Source: Cyathus striatus
Lineage: Eukaryota > Basidiomycota > Agaricomycetes > Agaricales > Nidulariaceae
Length of the DNA: 64,000 nt
Assembly: GCA_025738555.1 (NCBI GenBank)
Contig: JAOVFP010000002.1
Coordinates: 8,262,941-8,326,940, forward strand
Reading direction: 5' to 3'
Part shown: positions 1-10,497 of the stretch, one piece after another
Position numbering within the stretch: the first letter of the stretch is position 1
Layout: the number at the start of each line of letters is the position of its first letter
The notes under the pieces: model-generated
What the model saw: the letters and a program-made list of their open reading frames with translations, nothing else
What the model was told of the DNA's origin: nothing
Database searches by the model: none
Made by a program: the position numbers and the translations under genes

Positions 1-1
1 C

Positions 2-628
2 ATAAGGGCCAGATCCAACGTCGCACAAGCAGATGAAGACGAGAGCTCAAAGCTCCTCATTATGGGACAAACGGCAACGCTTCCTGCCGTGAGGGATGAA
101 GTAACTCGAGTAACAGATCTAGGAAGCTTCGTAACCCCGGTCGTAGACGGCGATGCGTCCCGTGAAGAGGTCTTCCAGCTGATGCGTTCCCACAAATGGA
201 TTCACTTCGCATGTCACGGATTCCAACATCCAACACAACCGTTCCATTCGTATTTTTTGCTTCACAATGAAGAACCTCTAACATTACGCGATCTTGTGCA
301 TGCAGAGCTCCCAAATGCAGAGTTCGCATTTTTATCGGCATGTCATACTGCTACGGGAGATCTAGAGAAGACACCAGACGAGATGATCCATTTGGCGGCT
401 GCCATGCAGTTTATAGGGTTTCGAAGTGTTGTCGGGACTTTATGGGATATGACGGATGTGGACGGTCCTGTGATCACTGAGGCATTTTATAAGAGCATGT
501 TGAAAGATGGTTGGGATGGTGCTGATTTTAGGAATTCTGCAGTTGCTTTGAATGAAGTTACGCGGAAGATGAGGGACTTGAAGATATCGCTCAATCGTTG
601 TGTCAATTTTGTACATATCGGCGCATGA
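2..628 (+). CDS. CHAT-domain (caspase-like) protein, 3' end only
   Basis: The frame is open from the left edge of the window, so the 5' part is missing. CHAT domains are caspase-fold protease domains, found in basidiomycetes as large families of TPR-CHAT proteins. The two catalytic motifs are visible: the histidine in HFACHG (about nt 206-223) and the cysteine in FLSACHTATG. They are followed by a well-kept core (MQFIGFRSVVGTLWDM) and the usual C-terminal tail CVNFVHIGA before TGA. Nothing in the visible part is broken. The upstream TPR region would lie outside the window, so the full architecture is inferred. The cleavage target of this fungal family is not known to me. Confidence 0.85.
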   Translation: MRARSNVAQADEDESSKLLIMGQTATLPAVRDEVTRVTDLGSFVTPVVDGDASREEVFQLMRSHKWIHFACHGFQHPTQPFHSYFLLHNEEPLTLRDLVHAELPNAEFAFLSACHTATGDLEKTPDEMIHLAAAMQFIGFRSVVGTLWDMTDVDGPVITEAFYKSMLKDGWDGADFRNSAVALNEVTRKMRDLKISLNRCVNFVHIGA

Positions 629-1711
629 TTCGGTTATTTTATTTAGGCTCATATACTTACTAGTATAGAGTATATACTGTATGTGGAGGACTACTTATCC
701 GCCAAACGAGAAGTGTAGTATCCTAGAATTCCGGTGATATTCTGGCGGAACAGCCGGTCTGTTCCATTTCGCCGCAAGGAGCGCCTTATCAGCACCCAAG
801 CTATGTGTGCTCACTGCTCACGAATTCGGAATCCACGATCAAGTGAAAACTGGGACGCACTGATGTTCATGATTTTCCCGATGTTTAACCGTTCTACATT
901 ACAATACCAATGAAAAAGTTAGGATAACGATCTCTCCTTTGAGTATGGGGGATCGATATTGTTGCTCAGTGCGCAGAGAGAAACAGTGTAAGTAAACGAC
1001 ACAGGGCGAGTTGACTACAGACTATCGGAAGTTTAGTTCTCCGAGGTTTCTTCCACGAGTCAGGGAGTTGCGTATATCTGCGGGGAAGGCCCGTATGACT
1101 ATTGTACAGCTGCGAATGCGTAAGGATGCTGAATCAACATCGGAAGGTTACGAACAGTTGACTCTTTTGATTCTTTTTGAAGCTGCAGTCGACTTTTTAG
1201 ATCAAGTCGAGACGGATGGGAAGGTGGTCGATAGGTTCGAGAATCTGAAGCAGAATGGAATGGATATTTCATTTAAAGTGATAATGGACAGAAGGAGACA
1301 CTGTCGACGCTGGAGCAGGTAGAAGAAAAAGTTAGCTAGAGGCTGAGAGACTTCGAAGCGATAACCTAGTGCCGGAGGAAAAAGACTCGATAATCGAATC
1401 CCAATTTCCCCTCTTATAGCTTGAACGCTGACAATTCAAAAAACTCCTAATTCAAATATAGGATTATCGGGGAGCCAATTGAGCGGAGGTCTCAACATTG
1501 AGTTGAAGGTCGACGTACCGAGGACTCGACCGATTGTGTCAGCCGCCCGTGAAGTTGCACCTGAAAGGTGCTATGTCTTCACGGCCCATGCAATTGAGTG
1601 CTCCCACCTCTCTTCGACTTTCTCCTCCCTATCCTCATCACCACCCTCCTCGACAACAGCCCCACCCCTAGCTCTCGAAACAGACCTCTTCCCCTCTATA
1701 TCCCACTCCTT
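629..1711. other. Intergenic stretch without a recognisable gene
   Basis: No confident gene. An open frame on the plus strand (1011-1322) gives a 103-residue charged peptide of no family I recognise; it could be a fragment. The segment 1590-1711 is pyrimidine-rich and continues the region just beyond the stop codon of the minus-strand Byr4-like gene. Confidence 0.4.
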
Positions 1712-3772
1712 CTAACTCGCCGTCCTCCCAATCCCAATCCCACCATACTGCCCAGCAATGCCAAACGACGGAGAACCCTGCATCGAAACAGGCCTCTTGG
1801 CATCCTCCCTTCGCAACTGTACGAATCCAAGACTTTTCCGCTTGGGAAGTTTGCTGAGGGTTGAGTATGAGTCTGTACTCGTCTGGTTCTGGTGGAGGGA
1901 GAGATCGGTCATGCTGCCGCTTCGACTGCCTGTCACTGGCCGAGGCAGCGTGTTCGTTGCTTGTGTGCGGAAGAAGCGGGACGTGGGAGGTGCGTGTGTA
2001 TGTGTATGTGCGGGGGAAGGGGAGGGGGAGTGGTTGCTTGGTCGACGGAGGGAGTGGTGTTGTGAGGGGAGAGATGAGGCGGAGGAATGTGGTCGGGGGG
2101 TGAGATGGGGGTCTTTATGTTCAATACGAAGATATACGGTATATAAGTTAAAGAATGAAGGAAAGAAAGGAATAAAACAAACCAGAAACGTGTCCTCTGG
2201 CTTCCTCACCGCCAGTAACGTCTTCAGGCGCTAGACTTCCCTTCTTTCTCCTTGTCCATTTGCGCTTTACACTTCCTATACGACTCAAAAGCCCCCTCGA
2301 GGGCGTAGACGGCACATCACCCACCCCAGCCTTCGGCGGCGTAACAGGAACAGGATCCACCACAGCAGGCCGAGGAGAAGGTGTCTCGACCTCGCCCTTC
2401 CCTCCTCAGGATTTGCCTCGCTTAACTCGAAAACACCAGGGCCAGCAGCAACTGGCCGACTCTTCTTCCTCAACCTCCTCCTCTCGCGTTCACGATGGAT
2501 CGGAGGGCTAGGTGGGAGGCCTGAGAGTGTATTCCCACCACTGCGTGTAAAGCTCCCGCGGAGATGGGTGGTGCTGCCGTGGTATTGCGATGCGTGATCT
2601 GCGGTGGTTGGCACGCTGAATACGCTCGAGGTTGGAGAGCGAGGGAAGGGCTGAGGTGGGGAGGGAAGAATTCCTAAGCCGACGGTTGAGCTTAGGCCCA
2701 TGCCGAGGAATGTGGGGAATGGAGGGACAGGTGGAGGAGAGGGATGGGAGGAGGAGGTTGATGAACGGGAGAGGGAGAGCGCTCGACGTGAGCGGGAGGT
2801 TACTGTTTTGTCTTCTTCCTCGTCGTTTGATTTAGGCCCAAATTCGTCTGAGTCTACGTCGTCCTCCGCGGGAGGTTTAGGGAGAGGAGGAAGAGGTGGA
2901 GGTGGAGCATCGTCGTCAGAACTGGCAATGTCGCCTAGACGGCGATCGCCACCAAAACTTATACGCTTCCCTGTGCGTCCTGGGGAAGTGGGCGATCCAA
3001 GGACTAGGCGTCGACGACGCGTTCCTCGGGAAGGAGGAGGGGGAACATCCAATCCAAATTCCTCATCCCAGCTCTCATGCTCATCTTCGCCGTCTGACCC
3101 ACTCTTTCGACGGCGCCGGGGGGTGGTGCCGCTACTGCTTTTCTTGGTGCGTTTGGTGGGTGTGCTGGGCTGGCGGGGAGGGGCACGTGTGGGAGAGGGG
3201 TGGTCTTCGAAGTCTGCGTCCCAGTTCTCTGTTTCTTCGGGTGATTCGGAGGGGCGTACGGGTGTTGTTGGGGAATTGAAATTTGGATTGTTATTTGGAT
3301 TTGAGTTTGAGTTGGCGGGAGGGGTTAGGGGCGGAGCCGAGGATTGGTCCGGGGGAGATTGGGATTGCGGAGAAGGTGGGGACTGAGACTCTCGGTCCCA
3401 ATCGGACGTCCAAGTACTACTGGCCGTCGACATGCGCGTTGGAACGCTGGGAAGAGGGGGTTAAAGTCGTTGATGACGTTGGCGTTGGGGGCATGGTGCT
3501 GAGTCGGAGGGGGACGTGTCTGGTCGTGTGACGGTTGTGATTGTTTTCGTGGGGTTGTATTCTGGGAATGAGAGGCGTTGGGTTGGTGGAATTCAAAGTC
3601 GTCATCCCAGTTCTCAGATGGAACTGTGATGTGACGAGAATGTAAAAAGTGGTGACAGAATGTAAGAAATAAAATATAGATGTAAGAACAAAGAACTGAT
3701 CAGCAACGATAATACAACATAACGCGCAATAGACTGACCCAAGTGGGATGAAGAAGCCATAACAGTGGTCAT
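1712..3772 (-). CDS. Byr4/Bfa1-like mitotic exit/septation GAP subunit (possibly frame-damaged)
   Basis: Byr4/Bfa1 proteins form, with Cdc16/Bub2, a two-part GAP for the Spg1/Tem1 GTPase that controls septation and mitotic exit at spindle poles. The recognisable feature is a set of acidic W-D repeats: SENWDDDFEF, ENWDADFEDH and ESWDEEFGLD, in a long Ser/Pro/Arg-rich chain. I place the start at 3772. A short first exon joins through an intron (about 3738-3624) in frame to the first repeat. Later sequence contains a basic block (SRIGSVKRKW), an intron near 2190 and KRKSLGFVQLRR before a TAG at 1712. The frame changes near 3430-3560 and near 2390. The second change lies in a G/A-rich run and looks like a one-base shift rather than an intron. 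Family call is from the repeats; integrity is uncertain. Confidence 0.5.
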
Positions 3773-4517
3773 CGCGCTCGTTGGTGGTCAGCGCAGCCTT
3801 CAGCGTGGCAGCAGCTACTCGTGTCCGTCGTGCCGTTGCCAGGTATACCATCTGCCTCGTGTCCGCGACACGTTTCGTTCTCGTGGGCGGGTTATCGTAG
3901 TATACAGACGTCGAAAGCAAGAAAGCAAAGAAAGGAGAGAAAGAGAAAGAAAGAAAGCAAGAGAAGAGCTGGTTGTAAGAGGAGAAGAGACACGAACACG
4001 GGAACAAAGGACGACGCAATTTCAAAACTGGGGTTAGGGGTCCCTCTTCGGCATAATTGCCCGCTTTCGCCGCATCTCTCAAAACAGACATTTCCCCTCC
4101 TTGTCCTTCCCTCCCTCTCCTTTCTTTCTTTTCTTATGTTCAAATCGTCATTGAAGCCCCTATACCAGCTAATTGCTCTTAGACTCCTCTGTGAGCCTCA
4201 TGCCTGCCTCGTGTCTGTTCAACTTGGACCTGTCGTTTTTCGCACACTCGCTCTTCAGGGCGCCATCACTTCTGCGCTAAACGAGCCCTTGATTTGCTTC
4301 CGCTGACGTCCGTGCGCTCGTTCGTCGTCGTCGTTGCTCAAGTGTACCGAGGAAGATGGTAATATTCACTTTTACTGGGCAACGACACAAGGCGCATTTC
4401 CGTAGAATATCCCAGAATATCGGACGGTTATTTGCCCCGATTTCAAATAACCGTGTTTAACACCGACCGACAACTTCCAAGACGCATGTCCACATGGTAC
4501 GTGTAAGAAGAATCATG
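3773..4517. other. Intergenic; upstream region of the Byr4-like gene
   Basis: No gene recognised. It holds an A/G-rich tract on the plus strand at about 3915-3970 (AAGAAAG-type repeats), which is a polypyrimidine tract on the strand of the Byr4-like gene and is common in fungal promoters. Confidence 0.4.
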
Positions 4518-4672
4518 TATCTTATCCTTTGTCGCTCTAGCCGGGAGATGTCATCAATTTATATTGTAAGTCCTCGAACACTTCTCCATTGTGTGTTCAA
4601 TACAATCAGAAATTAGTGAGCACTCGGTATCTCGCTGATAATTAATATTAATCCTACAATAATACAATCAGA
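4518..4672 (+). repeat. Dispersed repeat, copy 1 of 2
   Basis: About 155 nt, closely matched by 5176-5326 in the same orientation. Shared landmarks in order are TATCTTATC, TCGCTCTAGCCGGGAGAT, GTGTTCAATACAATCAGAAAT and TAATTAATATTAATC. No coding potential is seen. Origin unknown; it may be part of an old mobile element. Confidence 0.75.
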
Positions 4673-5175
4673 TTATTCCCTAGCAGTAGCACGCAGGTAG
4701 CATGCGTCATGCCTAAATGCTCCAAACCATGACGAGTTACGCGTTACCGCTCATCAAGTTCTCTCGGAACACAAATGACGACGCCGGCATTTCTGTTTTT
4801 CAGTGAAACAGAGACCCATATCGCTCGTCTCGTGAGTCGGATGGTAATTTACCACTGTACCTCCCGATAGTATAGTTACTGGAAATGGCGAGAGCGTCAT
4901 CTCATATCGCTTATACCATCGGCAGGTTCTTCAGGCTACTACGCAGTACAATTTTGCGCTCTCTTTCAACGAACTCCGAGTCGCCTACGATTGTAGCTTT
5001 GGCGCTTCTTCCTGGAAATATTATGAATTGAAAGGACCCAGTACGTCTAATATTCACGCATCGTCACAAGCACCATGAATGCCATCTCTTTTAAATACAG
5101 TCTTCACGAATTTAGTGATGCAGCTGTTGGTACCAACTCAGCAAGAGTCTCATCTACGATGAAGCTGCACACATA

Positions 5176-5326
5176 TATCTTATCGTTTGTCGCTCTAGCC
5201 GGGAGATATCATTAATTTATTTTGTTCGTCTTCGAATACTTCTCCGTTATGTGTTCAATACAATCAGAAATCAGTAAGCACCCTGTATCTCGCTGGTAAT
5301 TAATATTAATCTTACAATAACACAAT
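5176..5326 (+). repeat. Dispersed repeat, copy 2 of 2
   Basis: Direct copy of 4518-4672 with scattered substitutions and no large gap. The 500 nt between the copies shows no gene. Confidence 0.75.
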
Positions 5327-5546
5327 GTTAGTACACCGTTGCGTCTCACCTATTTTCTTTTGGTGAGGCATTAGGTATAACATCCACCTTCTTCACTTTG
5401 GCCAACGAAGATGACCTACTTAATCGATCTTGACTATCCATTGATCTACTCATATTATGTTTGCCTGTAGACTCACATCAGCCAATACAGTGCCGATGCC
5501 TGTGCATGTATCCAGTCATTCACTATCCCTCATACCGCATACCCAT

Positions 5547-5624
5547 GAGTACGTGCATCTGGTAATGTCGCACTCATTTGTGCAGCTTGTGGGTCCATCA
5601 CTGGACGTGGTGCTTGATGCGTGC
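5547..5624 (+). pseudogene. Short relic of a SET3-like SET domain
   Basis: Read in frame, these 26 codons give a peptide matching the SET-domain segment of the PHD-SET pseudogene near 60.8 kb at 15 of 26 positions by my hand count (shared pattern Y.HL.M....FV.LVGP.LD..LDA). Flanking sequence in the same open frame shows no more of the domain. It is most likely the remnant of a second copy on the opposite strand of the window. A chance match is possible because it is short. Confidence 0.4.
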
Positions 5625-5780
5625 CCCCTAAGGATCCATGTCTCGACTCCCATCGTGAAACTCCACGGAATCTTATTTCCCTCCATTGGTTCTCGTTCGC
5701 TCACCATCAATATTCCGTTTTACTCCCCTCGTCTATCTCTCCATAAACATAACAGTCTTTTCCGCCTGTCGTTTCTGCTA

Positions 5781-5955
5781 GCCTATATACTGTATCTACC
5801 TGAGAGTTGGTCGACACATCTTCTTACATGTATCTTTGTGTTAGGTTTGGTTGCCTACATGTCTTACTACTTGATTGATGAGTAACGATGGACCGCAAAT
5901 TTTCACCCAACTACATAGAAGCGCAGGACTCCAAATTTCAAAAAGTCACTGAGCT
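5781..5955 (+). repeat. Direct repeat flanking the GH5 pseudogene, copy 1
   Basis: About 175 nt repeated in the same orientation at 7804-7974. Shared landmarks are CTATATACTGTATCTACCTGA, TTACATGTAT, TACATGTCTTACT, TTTTCACCCAA and TCAAAAAGTCACTGAGCT. The pair brackets the glucanase relic. Confidence 0.8.
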
Positions 5956-6102
5956 ATTCAAAACAAGAACCTTCGAATTGGCCAAAGTCCTAGAAGATAC
6001 GTAAAAATATACAACTATCCAACATCTATCACTATCGGTGATTGCAACAAATATCAGCAAATGCATTAACTTAAATTATGTGCGGTGTACCGTCAATAAC
6101 CA

Positions 6103-7599
6103 CTAGTCCCTGGTGACATTCAAACAGATATCGCGATTTCTCAAATCAGTCGGATCATGGGGTATCCAACCATTCTCCAGACCCGCTTGGTAAGACCACT
6201 CATCTGCATTCTCAGCTTTCCAAGTCCACTGGATCCAACCTTGTCCATGCTCATAAGTGATAGCTTGTGCCTCCCAGTAACGATGCAGAAACTCCTTGTA
6301 GTCTTGACTAAATGAGGATGCATTACCCGTCAATCCGTCGCAGCTGCCAACGTGAGTAGAACCTGGATACGAGCCATCATAGCGTGCGCCGACGCCTCTT
6401 CCGTTGAGATACTTGGTGCAATCAGTGGCTACTGGCGTCCATTCTCCCACAACGACACAGATGTCTTTTGTGGCGAGACTTTGCGATTTGTTGCAGGCTG
6501 TTCTGATATGTTGTTCATTGGACGTTTGGTTCTCCTGTTGACGAATGTATTAGTGACAAGCTAGGAATCGTGATGGTAAGATACTTACTGCGGTAGAAAA
6601 CATTTGGTAGATGTGCGTATCGAGAATGACACCTTCATAGCCATGCGGGTTCATGAATCCATTCCAGTAGCCTATGAGCATAAAGGAGTCATGGATCATT
6701 ATCACGTGTTGCTTGCTTGGTCGGTTCCATAAGGGTATCTATTTATAAATATTTCGTTAAATATACTATTGCAATGTGAACATGAAACTAAAGTTATCTC
6801 ACCGAATGTTTCCATAACTATCATACCAGTACTGGCAGCATTGTTAGGTGGCTTCATAATGAGAGTGTGAAAGAAATATTCACCTGTTTGGTAACGGAAA
6901 GGAAGCCATCTCCATAGAAACCTGCGGGTCTGAACCATGGATGTAATCATTCAAGTTCACTAGTACGTAAATTGAGAACTTACTTGTTAAGCGGTTCGAT
7001 AATGGGGACGGTGCCAATCATGTTCTTGAAATCTGAGGCGAGTCCCTTGATTATGGTGTTTGTGCGTTCGATATTGTCTTGATTGGTGTGCCACTCACTA
7101 TGTACTGATATGTCAGAAGTGTGTGCTATAGATGTACAGAAATCAGCATACGGGAGTGGTTTCCTCTGGCCAGAATTGTCGAAGCTATTTTGACTTCCAG
7201 GAACACCTGAATAAGATCAGGTAGTTGATGAAAATATATCGATTATTTCACGGCCTTAGGAAGTTAGGGCAACTGTCCCTGGATGAAGATCAATAATTAT
7301 AGCCGATTGGAAGGCGAACGTGGTTTAAGCTGCAACAATGACAATGAGGAATGGTTAAGAACAAAATAGAGAGTACGAACCCAGCAGCTGTGATGGCAGC
7401 GAAATCACTTTCGGTAATCCAGAGATACTGGAGGAATGTTAGAATGTGCACTTGCCTCGAGAACTAACCATCCGCCCAAGTTCACGCCACGAACTTTCTG
7501 GGAACCATAAGGAAAGCCGGGCAAGAGAGTGAGACTGTAGGAAAATGGGAGAGTGGAGAGATAGAAGAGCGTAGCTAAAGTTATTGGTAGCATGAGCAC
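6103..7599 (-). pseudogene. GH5 exo-1,3-beta-glucanase, decayed
   Basis: Relic of a secreted glucan 1,3-beta-glucosidase (GH5, fungal cell-wall glucan turnover). A signal-peptide-like start (MLMLPITLATLFYLSTLPF) leads to VRGVNLGGWLVLE. Further family blocks follow, separated by short introns: ITESDFAAITAAG, LNHVRLPIGY, PGSQNSFDNSGQR, DNIERTNTIIKGLA, GFYGDGFLSVTKQ, YWYDSYGNIR, GYWNGFMNPHGYEGV and the typical C-terminus (GEWTPVATDCTKYLNGRGV to ENGWIPHDP). Lesions: much sequence after LVLE and after LPIGY is missing; GQLP is followed by TAA where the family has a tyrosine; the acid/base motif NEP reads NKP at the best splice; and one base is lost in AACAC-GTG near 6703. The family is certain and the gene is very probably dead. 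Confidence 0.9.
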
Positions 7600-7803
7600 A
7601 GTGGTGTGTATGTGGTGGAAGGAAGATGGTTGGGGTAAGAAACTTCAGTTGTCAGCCACAACTTATATATGATAGTAGTGGTTGATTGGTTGACGTTGAC
7701 TGCGATCGCTTTTTGGGAAATATCGAGTCTTGACACCAAAAGGAACACATCACGACTTTGCTGAGTGCTCTTGTCTTACAGTCTCAATTGCAGCTAGCCT
7801 AAG

Positions 7804-7974
7804 CCCTATATACTGTATCTACCTGAATGCTGGTCAACACTTCTTTTTACATGTATTTCGGTGTTAGATTTGACTGCTTACATGTCTTACTTAGTTTATG
7901 AATATCGATGGATGGCAGATTTTCACCCAAGTGCATCAAAGCATGGGACTCTGATTTCAAAAAGTCACTGAGCT
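7804..7974 (+). repeat. Direct repeat flanking the GH5 pseudogene, copy 2
   Basis: Partner of 5781-5955, same orientation, lying upstream of the relic's start codon. The two copies place the GH5 relic on a segment of about 2 kb. Confidence 0.8.
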
Positions 7975-8589
7975 GGTCATAGAGTACATTCATTCATTTT
8001 GGGTTTTGAAATCTCGTTCCTGAAATTATGGAAGGGTACGGCTATGCAATACATTTAACTGAGAATAATAGCCTATATAAGACATCCTGTAGGCTAGTAC
8101 TTGTCCACAGAATGCGAGACTACATGCAACTTTACAGAAAACTTCGAGAACAAGTGAGGTAGCAGGTCAAGGCACCAGTGGAGGCACGAGGGGAGGTGCG
8201 GAATGAAGCTGCCAAAGATATGAGCTAGTTCTAGGAGTTTATTTTACCAAGATATAAACACCAGAACGAGAACCTTGGGTGGAACAAGCTGCAGTCAGTA
8301 TAGCACCGAAGTGGAGAATCATGAGCACCAAGAACCCTGGCAGCTTGAAAGAGCGTCACGACGAACCAGTAGTCAGCTCTTAGGCTACAAGCAATTCAAC
8401 TCAGGATATGCGGTACTGTGAATTGATAATGTAGAAAGGCTAGCCCGTGGTACAGTGCAGCCTAATAGAGATGGTGGCGAGATTGATTCCAGAGCTGTTG
8501 CATTTCTTGAAGAATATGGGACAGGATGCGCAGGGTTGAGATGACTACTGATGTTGTCGTGAGGGCATTAAGGGGCGTGTGGTGCGTAT
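7975..8589. other. Gene-poor stretch
   Basis: I see no gene, repeat or RNA that I can support here. Confidence 0.4.
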
Positions 8590-9055
8590 CTGGGAGCACC
8601 TGTAATTCTAAATATTCAACAGTATCATATCATCATAAAAACAAAGCACATACATTCAACTTTCACAGCAAACTAGTTACCATCCCTAACCCAATCTGCA
8701 CTAATCCACGCAGGGATCTTCAAATCTTTGACTAATTCATCCTTAAATTGCCTACTGACCCACTAGCAATTGTATCAGGGGGCATATGCCAATTGATCGT
8801 AACGGGATCCAACGACGTAGACTGCGGGGACCTAGGTGACTTCAGCACCAACACCATTCTCTCGGATGAAGGATTGCATAAGCCAGTCCGAGTAATTCCT
8901 CGTCGAAATCGTCGCGCGAGCTTTAACGCAAGCGCGTCGAAGTTGTTGCGAGAGTGGCTTGGATCTGCAACATGAGCTTGTAATACGTATTCTGCATAAC
9001 CCGTAATTCTATACATTTGTCAGCACCTCATCATCATTAAGAATAAAGCACTTAC
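8590..9055 (-). pseudogene. Tandem partial duplicate of the 3' end of the Zn2Cys6 gene
   Basis: The segment 8600-8800 resembles the 3' part of the transcription-factor gene at 10498-10640 together with its downstream intron-like stretch (9001-9064). Shared landmarks on the plus strand are GTAATTCTA, ATCATCAT, AAAGCAC, CAGCAAAC and CCCTAA. It lacks the element that interrupts the other copy, so it serves as a natural empty site. The minus frame ends in a stop within the homologous region, so I regard it as non-functional. Confidence 0.6.
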
Positions 9056-9064
9056 GCAGCAAAC
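9056..9064 (+). repeat. 9-bp target-site duplication, left
   Basis: GCAGCAAAC, repeated exactly at 10489-10497 on the other side of the element. The duplicated gene copy without the element has ACAGCAAAC once at 8665-8673. Confidence 0.75.
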
Positions 9065-10488
9065 GGGCAGGGAGAAAATTCCGTGCACGTTCAAGTGTGA
9101 GCGTGAGTTGAGCGTGCACGCTCAGGGTCTGCGCGTGGAAATTTAACCCTGAGCGTGAATATTCTATATGTGAGCGTGAGGCAATATGTAAGTGAGCGTG
9201 AAGCAATAAGTTGTCATAAATCTACTACTATTATAAATACACACTATACTACTGCATGCATATGGTCTACCTGAAAAGCATATATACTCAAATAGGTCAT
9301 AAATTACTGACAACTGGCAGGATTGAATGATATTGATTGCGTGAGCGTGATGTATTGATTTACTTGAGTTTGAGCGTGAGCGTGAATAGGTATTACGCTC
9401 ACGCATATTTATTAGTATAACTTGTGCGTGAATGTTATATTCACATACCTACTCGATAGAATAGAGTTTGCGCGTGAGCGTGATAATACTATTCACGCTC
9501 ATGCATGTTTTTAGAGCTCACTCTCAACTTAAAGGAATTTGACAGTGAGCGTGAAATACTGAGTGTGAGCGTAATGGGGATTCCTATTTACACTGATGCA
9601 TTCTATTTACTGCTTCATGCTCATACGTATCTCCTTTGACTTGAGTGTGATCACAGTGGTAGATCTCCCTATTCACGCACATGCTTATGTCCTATATCTT
9701 GGGAGCGAGTGCAAATATAATATTTACATTCAGGCACACTCTCAATTTAATTGAGTTAGAGCATGAGCGTGATAGGCATTGTTATTCATGCTCACGCATA
9801 TCCTATAAATTGGGTGTAAATAGTGTCCATAAATATTATACTTAAGTTCACGCTCAAGTTAATCGAGTTTAAAAGTGAGCGTGAAAGAGCATAAGTATTA
9901 TATTGAAATTTATGGTTGAGTTAATTGGATTGAGTGCCTATCACGCTCACTCTCAATTAAAATGATTTTGAGCGTAAGTGTGAAGTAAATACATACTCAC
10001 ACTCAGGCATAGTATTTACTGTAACTTGAGTGTGGGTATGTATATTTAATATTATATTACTTATATTCACGCTCACATGAGTTTGAATGTGAGCGTGAAT
10101 TCAAGACCTTGAGCGTGAAGTAACATACCTTGAGCGTGAAAATTCAGACCTTGTGCGTGAAATTTCGACCCTGAGCGTGAATGCTTGACCCTGTGCGTGA
10201 AATAAAATCTTGAGCGTGATATGAGCGTGCACGCTCACACCTTGAGCGTGAAATTTAATTTTTATTCTTCTACTTCTGAGTATTTATCTTGCTTAAAAAC
10301 TTTACCTGCGGTGACAATAAGACTACAATAGTATAGTACCAGTATGTACACTTGATTTACGGTTAGTTTGACTTAGAAATAGGCTATTTACAACTATTAA
10401 ATATATCTTGAGCGTGAAAATTTGGCCTTGAGCGTGGCACGCTCAGTCACGCTCACTTTGGTGCGTGCACGGTAAAAACTACGTGCCC
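9065..10488. mobile_element. 1.42-kb non-autonomous DNA transposon, Mutator-like by its 9-bp duplication
   Basis: The ends are imperfect inverted repeats of about 26 nt: the left begins GGGCAGGGAGAAAATTCCGT and the complement of the right begins GGGCACGTAGTTTTTACCGT, both continuing into GCACG. It is flanked by the 9-bp duplication GCAGCAAAC. No transposase frame exists inside. The interior is filled with scattered copies of TGAGCGTGA and its complement TCACGCTC, in both orientations and densest near the ends. Arrays like this may be transposase-binding sites, but that is inference. Nine-base duplications are typical of Mutator-like elements; hAT elements give 8 bp. It sits within the 3' end of the transcription-factor gene. 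Confidence 0.75.
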
Positions 10489-10497
10489 GCAGCAAAC
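10489..10497 (+). repeat. 9-bp target-site duplication, right
   Basis: GCAGCAAAC, identical to 9056-9064. Confidence 0.75.

Noticed and set aside
1011..1322. 103-residue plus-strand frame
   Set aside because: No motif, no homologous context and no clear splice partners; not enough to call a gene.
3821..4306. 161-residue plus-strand frame
   Set aside because: It reads through the purine-rich upstream tract of the minus-strand Byr4-like gene and lacks any recognisable domain.
9065..10488. CRISPR-like array of TGAGCGTGA repeats
   Set aside because: Spacing is irregular, units occur in both orientations, and the setting is a eukaryotic transposon with inverted ends.
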